NCBI GenBank assembly: GCA_003993805.1
Contig: RSEF01000001.1
Coordinates: 75,554,206-75,618,205 of the forward strand
Direction: 5' to 3'
Length of the DNA: 64,000 nt
Source: Himantopus leucocephalus
Taxonomy: Eukaryota; Chordata; Aves; Charadriiformes; Recurvirostridae
Shown: in pieces, positions 1 to 14,208 of the stretch
Layout of the letters: the number at the start of each line of letters is the position of its first letter
How positions within the stretch are numbered: position 1 is the stretch's first letter
The notes under the pieces: model-generated
The model's database searches: none
What the model saw: the letters and a program-made list of their open reading frames with translations, nothing else
What the model was told of the DNA's origin: nothing
Program-made: the position numbers and the translations under genes

Positions 1-839
1 TTGCATGGGGTTTATGATCATCTAAGCAAAAGCTGTAAGAGGTACAGGCTGGAAAATGAAACCTTTATCAGTTTAGTTCCTCCAATACCAGTTGGTGATT
101 TGAGAATGATATCATACAACCTGGTTGCATTTTGCTTCCCATGTGTAAATACAAGAAAGTAAAAGCCAGTGTTGTAAAATGATTTATTATCTGTCAAAAC
201 CTCAACTAAAGAGGAAGAAAGCACAATGTCATCTACTTTTATCATTATCCACTGATGTGGAAAACAATCATCTGGTAACTAAGAAAAGATTAGCTGCCGT
301 GCCAACAACTGCAGGTGTTTCACAAGGGCACCTGATAGGTGTTTCACAAGAAGTGTAGTAGCTGTGATAGCTTTATTGTCTTTCACCTGAAGACAGATGG
401 ATAAAAGAAAGGCTTTTTGGTGTTCACTGCACCACCAATTTCTTCGGGGGGGGGGAACCTCCATGTACTCAGCTGCAGAGGTTCCAAAATACAGGTTGCT
501 TGGACAGGAGTGACAGAAACTCCCAGCTGTGTGCTATGCCCAATCCATGCTCTGTAGAAAGCAGTCCCAGTGGTATTGTTCTACCTTGTCATCTTTTGAA
601 GTAGCTCATACACCATTCTTAATATAAATACTATAGTTTGAGGACGCTTACTAAAAAGCCTTTGTAAATGACAAGTCAGCTTTGTTTTTGTTGTGTGATT
701 ATTCTTTATGGCGAAGCTCAGGTTGCTAATTGCTGCATGGGTTTGTGCTACAGATGTCAAGCTTGAGTCTGTAATTAGCATGCTGCCTAGGAAAAGCTAC
801 TGGGACATTAGTTCTCACGTTGGGCTGAATCACTCCTGC

Positions 840-893
840 AGTCCTTAGGCAAAAATCCTACTGAAGTTGCTGGGGATTTGCCCGGGTAAGACT
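840..893. repeat. Imperfect hairpin, likely old non-autonomous element
   Basis: Arm 840-858 is complementary to arm 874-893 with small gaps (AGTCCTTAGGC.. against ..GCCCGGGTAAGACT), around a 15-nt loop. The palindromic design resembles the elements at 48436-48536 and 53165-53220. The origin is inferred. Confidence 0.4.
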
Positions 894-1884
894 TGGGTCC
901 CAATCTATTTCATCTGAGGTCAATAACAAAACATGCAAGTGTCAGCACTTGAAAATGTTGCCCAATGCGAGGTCTTGATGCGCCAGAGGCATCTCTGTGT
1001 TCACACATGACTTCAGTATTGTGTAACTGTCATCCACCAAAGGGAGAGCTGAGATATTCGAGATCTGAAATAGCTTACAGGACTGAATAGTCCAGATAGT
1101 ACTCTTTTCCCAGTGCTTAATTCCACTGGCTAAAATGCAGTTGTATCTGGCATGAATTTGACCCGCTGTCATTACAAGCATTTTGCTTCCATATCTGTAT
1201 TTAAGGAAATGTGGGATCAGACCCAGATAAACTTTTATATCCTAAAAAGAAAAAACACCATTACGTATTAGAAAAGAATGAGAAAGCATTTGTGAGGCTT
1301 CATAGTGACCCTGTAGGTTGCTGCGGTAGCAGAGTACCCAGGGCAATGATATTCAGTGCTGTAGGTGAGAGAGAATAAAGCTGCCGTTACATTTAAAAGT
1401 GTCATTTTCGTTATGTAAATTTCTGTGCAGGTGAAGTTACAAAAGAAAGATCATTTAGGGTGATTCTGCTTCCACTTTTGCCGCACGTTCCATCAATGTC
1501 AACAAAACTATAATGCCAACATTTGACTTTTTCCTACTACAATAAAACCAAAACTGAGAGTAGATTTCCCCCCTGACTCTCTTCACATGTTGCTATGTTT
1601 TTTTATTGTGAGTGAAAAGGCAAGGAAGCAGTAGGGCCTTATCCTTGACTGTCTTGTCTTTCTCCCCATTTCCAAGAGGAGAAAAGAGGAAATACTTGGA
1701 GAAAAAAAAAAATTACCTTTCCCAACAAAGTTTTACTAAAAACTTTGGGGTTTAAGTTATGCTTAGAAATGCGTCATGTATAACATTGATTCTTTAAAAT
1801 ATGGTTGCAGGTTAGTATTTGGAGAGGGGAGAAATGTTGTTCTGGGCTCTTTTGTCTAATTTAAAGAAAAAGACACAGAAGGGC

Positions 1885-1965
1885 TAAACAATGTTCTCAA
1901 GGTCACCCACCCTCTCAGTGCCAGTCTCTGACACCACTATTCTGCCCTCTAGACCAGAGTTTTGA
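1885..1965 (-). repeat. Possible MIR SINE fragment
   Basis: The order 'caaggtcaccca', 'cagtgccagtctctgacacca' and 'ctgccctctagacca' resembles the reverse complement of a MIR core. It is heavily diverged, and a profile search would be needed to confirm it. Confidence 0.35.
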
Positions 1966-4900
1966 CCTTGGATTGTGTCATATAAGGCATTTAAAGGTTT
2001 GATCAGGGAGGTTTTGGACTATTTTCATTCTCTGGGAATTCACCATAATCGTCTTAATCACTTTAATAGATACAATTTTCTTGTTCTCCTGAATGTAAGG
2101 ATGGCTCACTGTGTAAGTTAATCAACAGGTTTGGGTTTTATTAGTAATATAATTTAACAACCCAGCTTTTCTCAAAAAGCAGTATTTAGGTTCATTGTTC
2201 TGTAGATTTTACAACTTTGCAATTTCTTACTGGCTGAAAGGAAGTTTTGATCATAAACCAAAAAGCAAGCAACCATTTGAAAACCATCTTCCCCTTCCTT
2301 CTCTGCTGATAGGTACTTCTGAGAGTAGGTAAATCCCATCTAGCCAAATGAGATGTAGAAGCAGTTTAGCTCAAGCCTGTGTTTTATGTCAAAGCACAGT
2401 ATGGAGAAAAAAATTGTTTCCTTTGTTTGAATGGAGAGCAAAAGAAGAAAGAGCTGCTGGTATTCAGGAAGCCTCAGGACAAAGCTATGGCCGATGTTAC
2501 AATTTATAATCCTGCAGTATTTTGTTCCAACACGGTGTCAGAAAGCCTGGTATTGTTTGGTGAAGCAGGAAAAGCATGTCTAGAAAGTAGAGCAGAGTAA
2601 CTCTTCAGCTTGGGGAAGGTAGGCTGAATTCAGGCATATGTCTGACTCCAGCAGCCAGCTTGAGTGAGTGCTGGTGACTAGTGAGAGCTCAGAGATGATT
2701 AACTGACCCTGAAAGTGTCACTGTAATGAGCCTCTACCAAATCTCTGTACCGCTGCTGTTGCATGGAAGAAGGAAGGGCAGTGTGAAAAGCAAACTCCAA
2801 AACTGTGCTAATTTTTGCCTGCAGGCTCAAATTTTCTTTTTGCTCCCTTGCAAGCGTCAAAAGCTACATAAATTAGATAATCTCCCAGGCTGCTGTAGCT
2901 CATGTCTAGGAAAAAACTCTTCCTATAAGATGCACTGTGACTGAAGAAGCTTTGTGGTGATGTACACGGACTTTTGTTCTCTTGCAACTGAGGATCTGGC
3001 TTGTGTTGTTCAACTTTCAGTTTTTTCCAGCTTCTCCCTTTTCTGACTCTTGAAATCTGGAGCACAAACAACATTACACTGAGAACTGTTAGAGCAGTGA
3101 TATGTGACCAGCTACAGCATATAGAAGCTGACATTAATGTTGATAGGGCATTAAGTTTATCTACTATAAAAGCTATTTCCCTAGCAAAGACTGTCTGGTG
3201 AGATAACACCTCTGGTTTGCCTGCTGGAAGAGAGACTTAAGTTGATGTAGGAATCCTCTTATACTACTAATATGTCACAGAGAAATATCTTTGAAGGTAA
3301 GGCTTTAGAGAGAAACTATTGTTTATATAGCTGGGGAAGACACCTTTGTGCAAATAAATTAATCTCCATCTGCCCTGTTGGGAAGTACTTCTTGAAGTTG
3401 TCAAGATTTATCCACTGACACTGTGATTCCACTTCTCAAAAAAGGACTTTAGAGGGAACAGTCTGTGAGAAAACTGCCATTGCCATACCTACTGACAAAT
3501 TGAACATGCTTTATTTCCCACGGTTAGAGAGGCATAGAAGGCGATCAGTACCAGGTTCTCCATCAAAAATTTTAGGAAGATATGCCACAAACCCCCAAGC
3601 TGAGTATTTATACAGCAAGGTCATTTTTTCAGATGCCTAACTTGTGCCCTTAAATCTTTATAAGGGCACTTATAAAGTGGTTTTAAAAACTGTGGAGTAT
3701 TCAGCAGTTCCTGTTGAAGTCAGTGAGAATGACCATGATCANATTGTGGATATAGCCTTAAGAGTTTCTTAATTGAGAAGAAAGCATTGGAAGAAAGCAT
3801 TGGTGAGCAGGACTGATAGGAGCTGAAACCTTGAGTATTTTTTAATGTGATACAAAGAACTGTCAGGAGAGAGGCTGTGGTGTTCTGTAATGGTAGCTGA
3901 GGGACATGGAGCCTGTGTTTGGAGTTAGAAACAACTGTTGGGGGTGAGAATTAGTTGTATTACAGTGATGCCAGCCGAGATCAAAGCCACAGTGTACCTG
4001 GCACTGCATATACACAAATTAAAAGTGTGTATGTACTTTCTTTTTACAGGAAACCAAAGCTAGTATAGATGGGGTTCAGCTGACTAAACATGCTCATCTA
4101 ATGTCAATTTATACAGTTCATGGTACCCAAGGCCTTCATTGTGGACTGACAGATAAAATATAGCAGCTAGGTCTTGTACTCTCATGGTGTGATAGTTGGA
4201 AGGGCATAACCCAGGTGGGATGTCAAAAATGCTATCCAGTGCCTCAGAAGAGACAATTGAGTGTGGTTAGTCCAAAGACATGTAGGAAAAAATTAGTACA
4301 ACTAGAGCCTGCAATACAGATCTTGTAAGCTGAATGTCTTAAAAGTGTTCTTGGTAGATAGAAGAATGTGGTAGGACCAACTGTAACAGAAATTGTTCTG
4401 ATAGGAGCATTTTTCCCTCTTGCTCTAAGTGTGTATTCATCTTGGCCTATCTACCTATCTCTTTTTCTTCCCTTATGTATTTTATATTAGAACTTGAAGA
4501 TTCATGGGCAGGAAGATAAATACTGAGATCCAGACCTTGTATTCCTTGGCCCAGACCAAGAGCTCTGTATGGGATGGGGTCAAACTGGGAAGCCTCTAAG
4601 AGACCAGGACAGGCTGAGAGAGTCAGGAGGTACATTAACAGAGCTCTCCTGGGAAAACTGTCGCATCCTCCACCTTCCCTGCCCCTGGCTGCAAAGTAGC
4701 TTGAGTAGTCCATCATTTTCTTAAATGGATTCACAAGCAAGCACACAAGAAGGCAAATATAATAGTATTTTGTTTTAAATACAAGCGGGGTTAGAAAGCT
4801 GACCCTGCTGTCAGTGCAGTGGAGCAGCGTGATGAGCTGTAGCTGACGGAAGTCTGTGACGCTGTGATGTTCCTGCAGCAGAGCTCGGAGACAAGGAGTC

Positions 4901-7900
4901 TGGGTGACGTTACACAGCTGAACTAGTGTGTGTATTACTGAATTGATAGCCAGTGCTGGCACAGCTGAGAAGAACTGACAGTTGTGAATGGCACCCAGCC
5001 CTTCTCAGCGCTTTGGTGGGAAGCCTGGGAAGTTTGCAGCAGGACCCCAGTACAGGCACGGCTCTGATGGAGCCGCAGTCACACACTCGCTCTGTGCCCG
5101 CTCACTTCTGCTTATTGGGTGAGAAACTTCCCATCCACTCCCGTACAGTCTGCTAATAGGATTAAAATCTCCGGTTGTATTTGCTCCTGGGAAGAAAAGC
5201 AGGTCTCTCCATCCCAGTTATCTCATAAACAACATCAAGCCTGGAGAGGTGGCGGGGGAAGGAAAATGTTTCCAACTGGGGAACCGAACTGAAAATAGCT
5301 GTGGCACTGAGTCTGCCTGCTGATTACAGCAGCTCTTCAGTTAGCAGGATTGTAGAGATAAATCAACAGATTAGAGAATTGGCCTTTCAGATCTTGAGGC
5401 CTAAATTCAAATTCAGCTTTAGGGCCCATGGGTGTTTGTAGTGCTGCTCACATCCTCGTTTCCATTTACAAAGTTCACAAACCACAGCATGATGCCCCTC
5501 ACTTCTTGTCCACTTGAGGAAGGACTGCAGTCATATGTGTTCCTCCAAGTGCAAACTACAGAGGTCCTGTGGTGGACCCAAGGATAGGTAACATGGGGGT
5601 CACTGAAGATCAGGACGAGGATGTTACCAACTGCATTAAAATCTGTAGGCTGAAGCAGCAGAAGGGTTAAACATCAGAACAAGGATGCAGTGGCAGAGCT
5701 GCGTGGATCCTCACAGATGTGCAGATCAAGATGTAAGTGTATTATCTAGCTGTTTGAAGAACCACGAGCAGAATAACAGGGCTATGCCAGGTCACGAATG
5801 ACTTGCTTTAACACAGCTGTGTGAGGGAAGCTTGCATAACACCTGCCCACACTAAGCTTAGCTCAAGCTGTTGTTATCAGTCCCTCACTCTCCTGCATGC
5901 TAAAGTATTTGCAAACTAGGAATCTATTATTTCAAGGCCACTATAAAATGCCTGTTTCTTTGGCTCGGGGTAATTGACCTATTCTCAATGCCCTATTCAA
6001 GAGGTGTAAAAGCTTTAATTACAGGTTTGACAAGCTGACTTTAAGGGCAAAACTCTTAAACTTAAATTCTTTGCTTTTCTCCTGGCTGCACAGTAACACG
6101 CAGCCTGCCCAGCTAGCATGTCTCATGCTTCTGACTCATGTGATATTGTGATAATAGTGTCTAGTATCAGACTAGTCATTATGTTAGCAAAAGTGTGTGA
6201 AAGAATACCACATGCAGGAGCAGCACACAAAATCACAAGCATTTTATTTACTAGGCACAGAAGAAATGTAACAGACTAGGGTTTCAAAACAGAATTTTAT
6301 GCACATTTCAGAATAGGAGAGGTGATTTCTATTTCAGATCATGAAGCTGAATAAAATCTGTTCAGTGTGATCCATGAATGCAGCTAGAGGGGTCCAGCGC
6401 TTTCACACAGCCCTGGCTCCAGAGTGACCTAGATCTCATGTGTGTGTTGATGTACCTGTCAGTCAGCGAATGGAATTGCTTGATTGTTTACCGTGAGGGA
6501 GGGCATCATCCAGAAGTCTTCTCATACATCCCACATGAATACTGCTGTTAGAAAATGTCTGCACTTACTGAGAATTAATCTCTGTCAGGCACTGCCTGTG
6601 CAACGGGACTGCTCAGATGGGCAGGGCCTTGCTGCTGTCTTTTCTTGATAATATTAATGCTTAAATATTTTAAGCAAGTCACTCCTAAGTTAAGTCTTCC
6701 CAGATGCCGGAAGCATACACTACTCTTCCAGCTTGCAGATGAAACTAATCAGTAACTTGTTCTTTCCCAGAGCCCCTTCATCTGTGGCCCAGCCTCTGCC
6801 CAGTTGCCCTGCCTGTCCTTTGAAATAATACAGCCCAATTTCTCCATCACATTCACTTTTCCTTTTTTTGTGATGTTCTGCCAACAAGGGCCAATCTCCA
6901 GGGAATAGTTTCCTTTTTCTATACCAAACGTAGTCCTCAGAGAGACCTAACTTCTCACTGGCACAATTCCTGCCTGAGCTCCTTGGCTGCAGGGTTGTGC
7001 GAGCTCCCTCCGGGAAGGATTTCCATTGCGAATTACCAGGGCATGACTCCCCACCCGCTGCACCACCCAAACAGTCCCTGCTGTCCTGACATACCCTGTT
7101 ATGTGCTTTAGCTCACAAGCTGTAGGCCACTCACGGAGTTTTCAGGCGTCACCCACCTTGAAATGACTTGTGGCAGGCAGGAATGTCATAAAACAGCTGG
7201 AGCTGCATCTCAGTCACTTTGAAGCTTAGCAATCTAGGTGGCAAGCAGCACTCCCTGGAGAGTTTCTGATGACCTAAGCAAATCGAGTTGGAACTAGCTT
7301 CTGTAATTTTTTTGCTTCTCCTGGACTCTGCAGGGAAGACAGATTCACAGGGCTGTGAACTGAAAGAACAAAGATGCTTTTGCTGAAATAGAGATCCTCA
7401 TCAAAGTTACGGATTCACCACGCAGGTGTATGCATGGGCAGATGCAGAAGTTCCCCCATGCACATGAATTTCAGGAAACACGTGGCCCACTTTAAAACCA
7501 CATTTTTTTCATTAACAACAATGCTAGTGAGCAAAATATGAATAATGTCATGATTATTAGAGGGACAAAAGCAATCAAAGCAGGAAAGATTCTTTCTTTC
7601 AGTTGTTGATTATACTGTCTTGAGGGCACTTTCTTTGTGGTTAGTTATTTTGTTCATGATCAATGTTTGTATCACTTCCCAACACATTATCTACAGTGTT
7701 TGCAGCTCTCATGCCCCCATTTCTAAGGCGCCTGCCAGACGAGCCTGCAATAATAGAATCCTTCTGGTTTTCAAGTGAGATGCTCCTGCTTGTTGTGCCC
7801 ATGTATCATTTTGTGGGGTAGATTCAGGCACATTTGATGGCACTGCTGCTTGTCCAAACTTCCTCTACTAAAAATCATAAAGAATAAGAATTCTTGCAGA

Positions 7901-10303
7901 ACCATTCAGAATGTGCTGTTGTGATTTGTTCACCATCGTAAAATACTTTTGAAAGAGTCACAGATCTTCAATTGTTTCACTTTTTTCTTTCTTCTTTTTT
8001 TTTTTTTAATGAATTGCTTCAGAATTCTGTGGGGAACCAGAGGGGTTGCTAAAAAGTATTAGACTGACACCAGAAACTTACGTTATAAACTATGTCCTGG
8101 CAAGTAAATGCTTTGCACTTTGGCACAGTAGTTGTTGCTCCTAGGGAGGCAAACAATACAAGTCATTTATCAGACAAGAAAACCAGTTTAGGATGTCATA
8201 GAAAGATCCAGATTCAGGAGAGAGACATCTTTCAAGATCTGTTCTGATAGCAGTTCTGTCACCCTGTGACCCAGCCCATCTGTCCTTCTTCAGCCACCGG
8301 GATTAAGAGAGTTACTTCCATTGCGCTTGCAGGCAGATGCTCTGCTGTGAATGGACTCCTGTCGCAGACTTAGATGTTTGCTCAGCAGTACAACCAGTTA
8401 CGCAGAGAGACTGCTGGGTTTGCCCTTTTTAGCAGAGAGTCAGACTCCTTTCTGTAAAGTCTGCTTTTGGGTGAGTCCGACATCTTGTGTTTACAAGACA
8501 TTTGAGATACCACAGGTTATGCAAAGAGTACCTTTGCCTTTCAGGCAGGGAAGTAAGAAGAGGATTTTAAGTTCTTCCTTTCAAATACAGAACAGAACAC
8601 AGGTGAGGCTTGCAAAGGCCATCTCTTGGCAGGGCCAGGAGTTTGGCTGTGCCTGTTTTGTGGTCCCCTGTACAATGAGCATTCCGCTCACTGGCTGAAA
8701 TGAACAAATATTTGTGGAACGCTGGGTATTACTTGTCAATATTGCTGTAAAAACAAAAATGGCAGCTGTTTAAAGTAGCTGTGGAGTTTGTTATGCTAAA
8801 GTAAGTACTAGAAAGATTAATTAGTGGCGAGGTAATGCATTCATAGGTGCGCAGTAACCTGCATGTGGTAATGACAGATTTGTTAATCACATGCCTGCAC
8901 AATTGATACATATCGCTATCTCTCCTACTCCTCTTTGTGTACGGTATAAATTCACCTAGCCCAAGACTATGTCCCCTCAACATCATAGGATGTGTATGTA
9001 CATATGGTAACAGTCTGGAAGGGGAGGAAGACATCTTTTTATATAAAAAATATTAAAAATAAACATTGCCATTTATATTGTAAAATATATAATTTATCTA
9101 TGAATGAAATGTTTGACCATACGATACTCCATCTCAACATTGGCAATGTTCCTACTTTCTACTGCTCCTTTCAGTAGACTGTGCTACGCTGCATCAGTCT
9201 TCTCTGATGCAGTCCAACGCCCAGCCCGGTTTTACTGCGATGACAAGCCTTGTTACTACATACTAGCTTTGCTGCTGGTTCACTGGTCTAAAGATCTTTT
9301 TACCAAAAGCCTTTTTCTGTTTGACTGAAGTGGATACAACTGGCAATCACTTTGTGGCTCTTTATTACTCTCCTAGATTCTGTGGTTGACCTTGAGTGAA
9401 AGTGTGAATCAACCTCTGTCCTTGCAATTGCAGTCATTTGTACGTAACCCAAAAATTAGGTTATGCAAAGTGTATATATTGTGTGTATTTAATGTCATAT
9501 TGTGTGTATAATACTGTCTGCATAAGCATTGGTTTCTGAGCTCTTGGTAAGCATTTTCCAAGTATTTTCACAATTTTTGTGGATTTTTTTTTTTTTACTG
9601 TGCTAGATTTACTGATGCATTCTGTCTAACTTTGGGAGGTGTATAACCACCAAGATCCTACATATAGTTCAAGTTTCCTTTCCTCTTCTCCTCTAGAAGC
9701 TTTCCTATTGCAGAACTCCTTTTCAAAACAGAAAACCCCAAAGAGTTCCCCAGTCATATCTGGTATATTTTCCTGACAAAATCAGGAGGTCTAGAGCAAA
9801 CTAATCATTTACCTCTGCAGTTTCCTTTCTGCATGCTGCTTGCATTTAAGAACACTCATTGATTGTTCCCAAGACACTGTATGCATGTAGTGGAATGAAA
9901 GCTGTATCTTATTTAAATTAATGAATAAGATGAATGAGTGCAGCATTTCCAAAACAGGCAATAAGAAGAGGAAAGCTAGGCAATATTCACATATTAATTA
10001 AAATGAGAGCTCTCCACCGAAAAAAATATGAGTTGATTGATATTCTGACAGCTGCCCATAGACTCATTCACGAAATGATGGGCATGAGAGGCACCACGGG
10101 AAGCAGGGTTTTTAGTGGAGACAAAGTCATTCACTTGAAGCACATTCTGTTGAAGGAAGCAGCCTGGATATTGCAATTTATTCTTGTTGTGCTTGATGGA
10201 AAAAGAAATCTTAAATCCCAGCTGGAGAATTCACAGGACTTCTTTGCTCTTTACATTTGCTTTATAGTTCTGCAGTGTCCCGCTTGGGAGACATTAGTAT
10301 CAG

Positions 10304-10410
10304 TAATAACTATAGTACTTAGCACTTATTGTAATGTGTTGCATCTGCAGATCTCAGAGAGATTTGCAAGGTGAGTGCAGAATTATAATCCCCCTTTTAG
10401 ACAACCTGAG
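10304..10410 (+). repeat. Possible MIR-like SINE fragment
   Basis: The stretch 'atagtacttagcacttat ... gcatctgcagatctcagagagatttgcaaggtgagt ... ataatccccctttt' follows the word order of amniote MIR elements (low-copy start, 'tttacaa' core, 'atccccattttacag' end). It is strongly diverged. Confidence 0.4.
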
Positions 10411-11939
10411 CAGATACGTAGAAAGTCTTATGGCCTTGGCATATGGCCAAGGTGACTCAATAACGTGAAATGGAGTGGCGGAAATGGTGAAATGGTGGAG
10501 TGGCGTCAGGTCCTTCTGACCTCAAATGCCAGCATGGGCAAAAGGGGTGATTTAGGCACATATTTTGCAAAGTCATTAAATACCGGTGGAAATCAGAGTG
10601 CTGGAGAAATTGGAGTATAAGTGAGCATATTAGAAAACACAATCAAGTGTATTGTTGCTTTTCTTAACCTGAAAACCCACTATGGACCTTTTTCAATATG
10701 AATGGACATACTATTGGATAGTCACACTGTTTCAAGTCAGGTACCTAACCCAAGGACGCAAGGTAGATGCCCAGCCTGTCCATATGGTTGAGTGAGACAT
10801 CACTATGGCATTCAGAAAACCTGTGATAGGAGTCTATCTGCCTCTATAGCCTAACTCAAACAGCTGAATCAGAGACATGAAGTCAGGCAATGTGAATAGC
10901 CGCTGACATAAGCAGTTCTAAAACTAATGCCCAGATCTGCAAAGTCATGTAGTAATGCATCCCATTAAAATCTGTGAAAAATTTATGCTTTGTCTGTGTT
11001 TGTGGAACTGGGCACCCTTTGACCAAGCATGATCTTCTCTGGGTCTTAAATTGTCTGTGACAATTTAAATATTAAAGTGAGATTCAGCAACAAGTGTGGC
11101 AACATTATATAATCCATGGAGATACATCTGAATATTAAAATTACTTCTACTGCTGAGATGACAAGTATGTCATAAATGCAATATTCAACAGTGGTGATGA
11201 TATTTCTGAACTGGGAGCAAATATTATTCTCCAAGTGTGTAAAGGAAAAATTATCTCAGGGCTACACAGAAGGGTATTTGCTTGTGCCAGCTTTCTGTTT
11301 CAGTGGTTGGCTGTCTTTTGGCAACCTGCCATCTAATAATTCATTGCATGTCCATGGGGCGCTTCATTGGAGGAAGGACATATGCTAGTGGAAGAGTAGA
11401 GCTGGTATCCATGCTTGATGCCAGTGACATGGAACAGAGGCTCTCAAAGCGTCTCATACATCTGTCTGCCTAGCCAGTCGTAGACTGCAGGCTGTCCTTA
11501 TTTCTCTCTGCTGGGTCTCAGAGATAGAGTTAACATAACATGAAGAATTTGTCAGATTCATTTTTAAGGAAGCTGCTATATAGCATTTGTTGTTGCTTTA
11601 GTTGCTGCAGAAATCCTATGTAAGTAATGCGAAATTGGAGTTTAGGTAGTCCAGGAGAAAAAGTCTGCATTCAGAGATGAGCCACACTGTGGCAAGATAT
11701 AAGAAGTGCAAAGGCTTCAGAAGCAACTGTAGAGAGAGTGTAAGACCTACTGGTCCTTATAAGATACTTGCATGCCTTTAAAAAGTTGATTCACTTCCCT
11801 TTAAAAAAATTGCTACCTAGAGAATATGTAACTAATGGGAGATTTCATGAACCAGAGTGAATTATGGATGTCATGATAAATCCAAAAAAAGAGATGGCCG
11901 TGTAAGCAAAGCCACCGTGATTTGCCTCAGGAAGAGGTA

Positions 11940-12120
11940 CACTGGAGCAAGTTACCCAGAGAAGTTGTGGATGCCCCATCATTGGAAGTGTTCAAGGCCA
12001 GGTTGGATGGGGCTTTGAGCAACCTGATCTAGTGACAGATGTCTCTGCCCATGGCAGGGGCGGTGGACTAGATGATCTTTAAAGGTCCCTTCTAACCCAA
12101 ACCATTTTATAGTTCTGTGA
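11940..12120 (+). mobile_element. CR1 LINE, 5'-truncated 3' end
   Basis: The sequence carries the typical CR1 3' region: 'gttgtggatgcccca', 'ttcaaggccaggttggatgg', 'tgagcaacctgatctagtg', 'ggtggactagatgatcttt' and a degraded 'accattttatagttctgtg' tail in place of the ATTCTATG repeats. It is a non-coding remnant of about 180 bp and appears older than the copy at 61461-61820 because its tail is mutated. Confidence 0.85.
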
Positions 12121-14169
12121 AATATGTAATATCTTCTACGGGACCTGTGCTTGTGTTGTTGTTAGTGGCTCACTGTACTGGTTTGGTTGAAGTGAGCCAT
12201 CCACTCTGTGTACTCATTTCCCCGTTTGCTGCACTGCTGCTCCTGGTGTAGTCCAGCAAAGACAAACTGCCTGATGGAAATGCCTTCTCACCCCTTTAAC
12301 AGCCTCCTGTCACTTAGGATGGAGGGGTGAAGGGGACAGTTGTCTACTGTCAAGAAGTCACCTACATACAACATGGGTATTTAGTTGCTTGACCTAATAC
12401 CTTAGGGTGTTAGGTGGGCAGTTGAGTAGTGTGCACATGGTTCCATCACTGCCTTGCCCATGCCACAGTTTGGGCGCTGAAGCACCTTCAATGCAAAGTA
12501 TGTGTAGATTGAAGATTTAATGGTCTGCTTGAAGGCTGGGAAGTAGGAAGGTGGGAGGCCCACAGAGAAACAATGTGCCCTCTACCTTGACAGAGGACCA
12601 CTCCTGTAAGAATGCCTAAGTCACTGAACACACGTGGCACAGGAGGCGAGGCACCAAGATTACCACTGCTAAGTCACTCTGTGCCCAGGTGGGAGGAAAT
12701 CTGCATTTGCCTCTTTTTTGCTTTTGTCTCAGCTCCTGAAATTACAAGGAGGAAGTGGCCAGTGAGGTGGCATAGTCTGTATATCATGGTCCTAAACATA
12801 ACTCTGGTCTGGACTAGAGCCTACCATTTAGAAAAAACATCTCTTCCTAATTAAAACATTCCTGTGGTGGATTTACTACCAGCATTCTTGGTACATGGTT
12901 CCAGTAATTAATTACCCGGACTGCAAAAAATGCCTGCCTCGTTTCTAGGCTGGAGCCGGGGTGTGGGCACAAGGTCTGTGTCTCCGAGAACTGAGTCAGA
13001 TAAGAAAGCCATCTGGGCAGTATTTGATTTACTTCCTCTCATATTCAGCCCCCGTTTATGCACACCTCTCCTGCAGCATCTTCTATTTTCAGGATTTGTT
13101 AACTGGCCTGAATGAACCTCACAGCATCTGCACACATGATTATCCCCTGATATTGAAGGTGATGTGAGGTGCCAGGTAAAATAAGTGATTGCCCCGCTGA
13201 AAGCATGCCACATTGGGGAATACAGTCCTAATCTCCTGCCTGTCCTGGCCTTTAACTTCTGCGCCATCATTACTCTTATACTTGATGCCATCTTAATACT
13301 TTTTATTGTCCTTCACATTTTCCATCAGTGCAGTGTAATGAATGCCTGTGAGCTAGTGCCAGCAAGCTAGCAGGAACCACAGGAGTCTCTTCAGCCCGTG
13401 TGCCACTGCACCTGCATCCCTCACTTTAATTTGGCTTTCTGCAGCAGTAGTATTAAGGAAGTGTGAAATAAGCTCTAAGACTTCTCTGTGCATGCACATC
13501 TGATCTGTGTGGGCTGAGGGCCTTTGTGCATAACAGGCAGAGGATTAACATTAACTAATGCCATGAAAAGCTATGCAGCAGGAGGACATCAGAGGGCAAG
13601 TCCAGATGTAAACTCAAATGGAAATCACGAGACATAGTCTAGGGGTATCCTAGTTTGGGTAAGGCAGTGTACATCTGAGTGCTTGATGAAGGTTGTTAAT
13701 CTCTAGAGACAGAGAGAGACAGAAGGATGTGATTACCCCGACAACTTTCCTTTAGCAGCTCTGACAGTTTTGAAAGTGTTTCTAGGTATTGGAGCAGCAG
13801 TTTAGGAAGAAAGCCAAGGAACCTCATTCAAAAATTGGCTAGTCTACATTCTGACCCTTAGGGATCTCCTTAGGTCAGGAGATAACCTGGGGACAAACTG
13901 TGATTGCATTGGTCTTATCAATTTCAACTGGTCAGACAGTCAAACAAGATGAGTTTTGCCATTGATATCACTGGAAAAAGGATTTTACCCATAAACTTAA
14001 ATTCAACTACTTCACGTTCTCAGAAGTCAGATATGAAAAAGAGCAGAAAGCAAGGAAGAATTATCCTCTGTTGATCGGTTATAATATTTCATACTTCGTT
14101 TTTAATTTTGTACTTTTAATTCACATGATGAAGTTTTCAGACAGAAGTGGATGTCATGTGTAAGCTGAG

Positions 14170-14198
14170 TTCCTTGTTTTTTTTCTTTTGCCTGTCAC
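14170..14198 (+). promoter_or_regulatory. Pyrimidine-rich splicing tract upstream of exon 9*
   Basis: A T/C-rich run with an eight-T core lies about 65-95 nt before the exon. The sequence directly at the acceptor is purine-containing ('ctgtgaaag'), so this tract is displaced from its usual place, which fits a weak, regulated 3' splice site. The role is inferred. Confidence 0.4.
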
Positions 14199-14202
14199 TG
14201 GC

Positions 14203-14208
14203 TGCATG
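14203..14208 (+). promoter_or_regulatory. UGCAUG Rbfox site upstream of exon 9*
   Basis: An exact TGCATG lies 56 nt before the exon 9* acceptor. Rbfox proteins bind UGCAUG, and upstream sites usually repress inclusion. Rbfox control of Cav1.2 exon 9* is described in mammals, so the site is probably the counterpart of a known element. Confidence 0.65.

Noticed and set aside
2808..3209. 133-codon minus-strand ORF
   Set aside because: No domain; overlaps two plus-strand ORFs of similar size, as expected of random sequence.
4447..4962. 171-codon minus-strand ORF
   Set aside because: No recognisable domain, mixed low-quality composition, and no sign of a promoter or splice partners. Treated as chance.
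9934..10374. 146-codon plus-strand ORF (contains HRKKYELIDILTAAHRL)
   Set aside because: No family recognised and its end overlaps a MIR-like fragment; likely chance, though a protein search would settle it.
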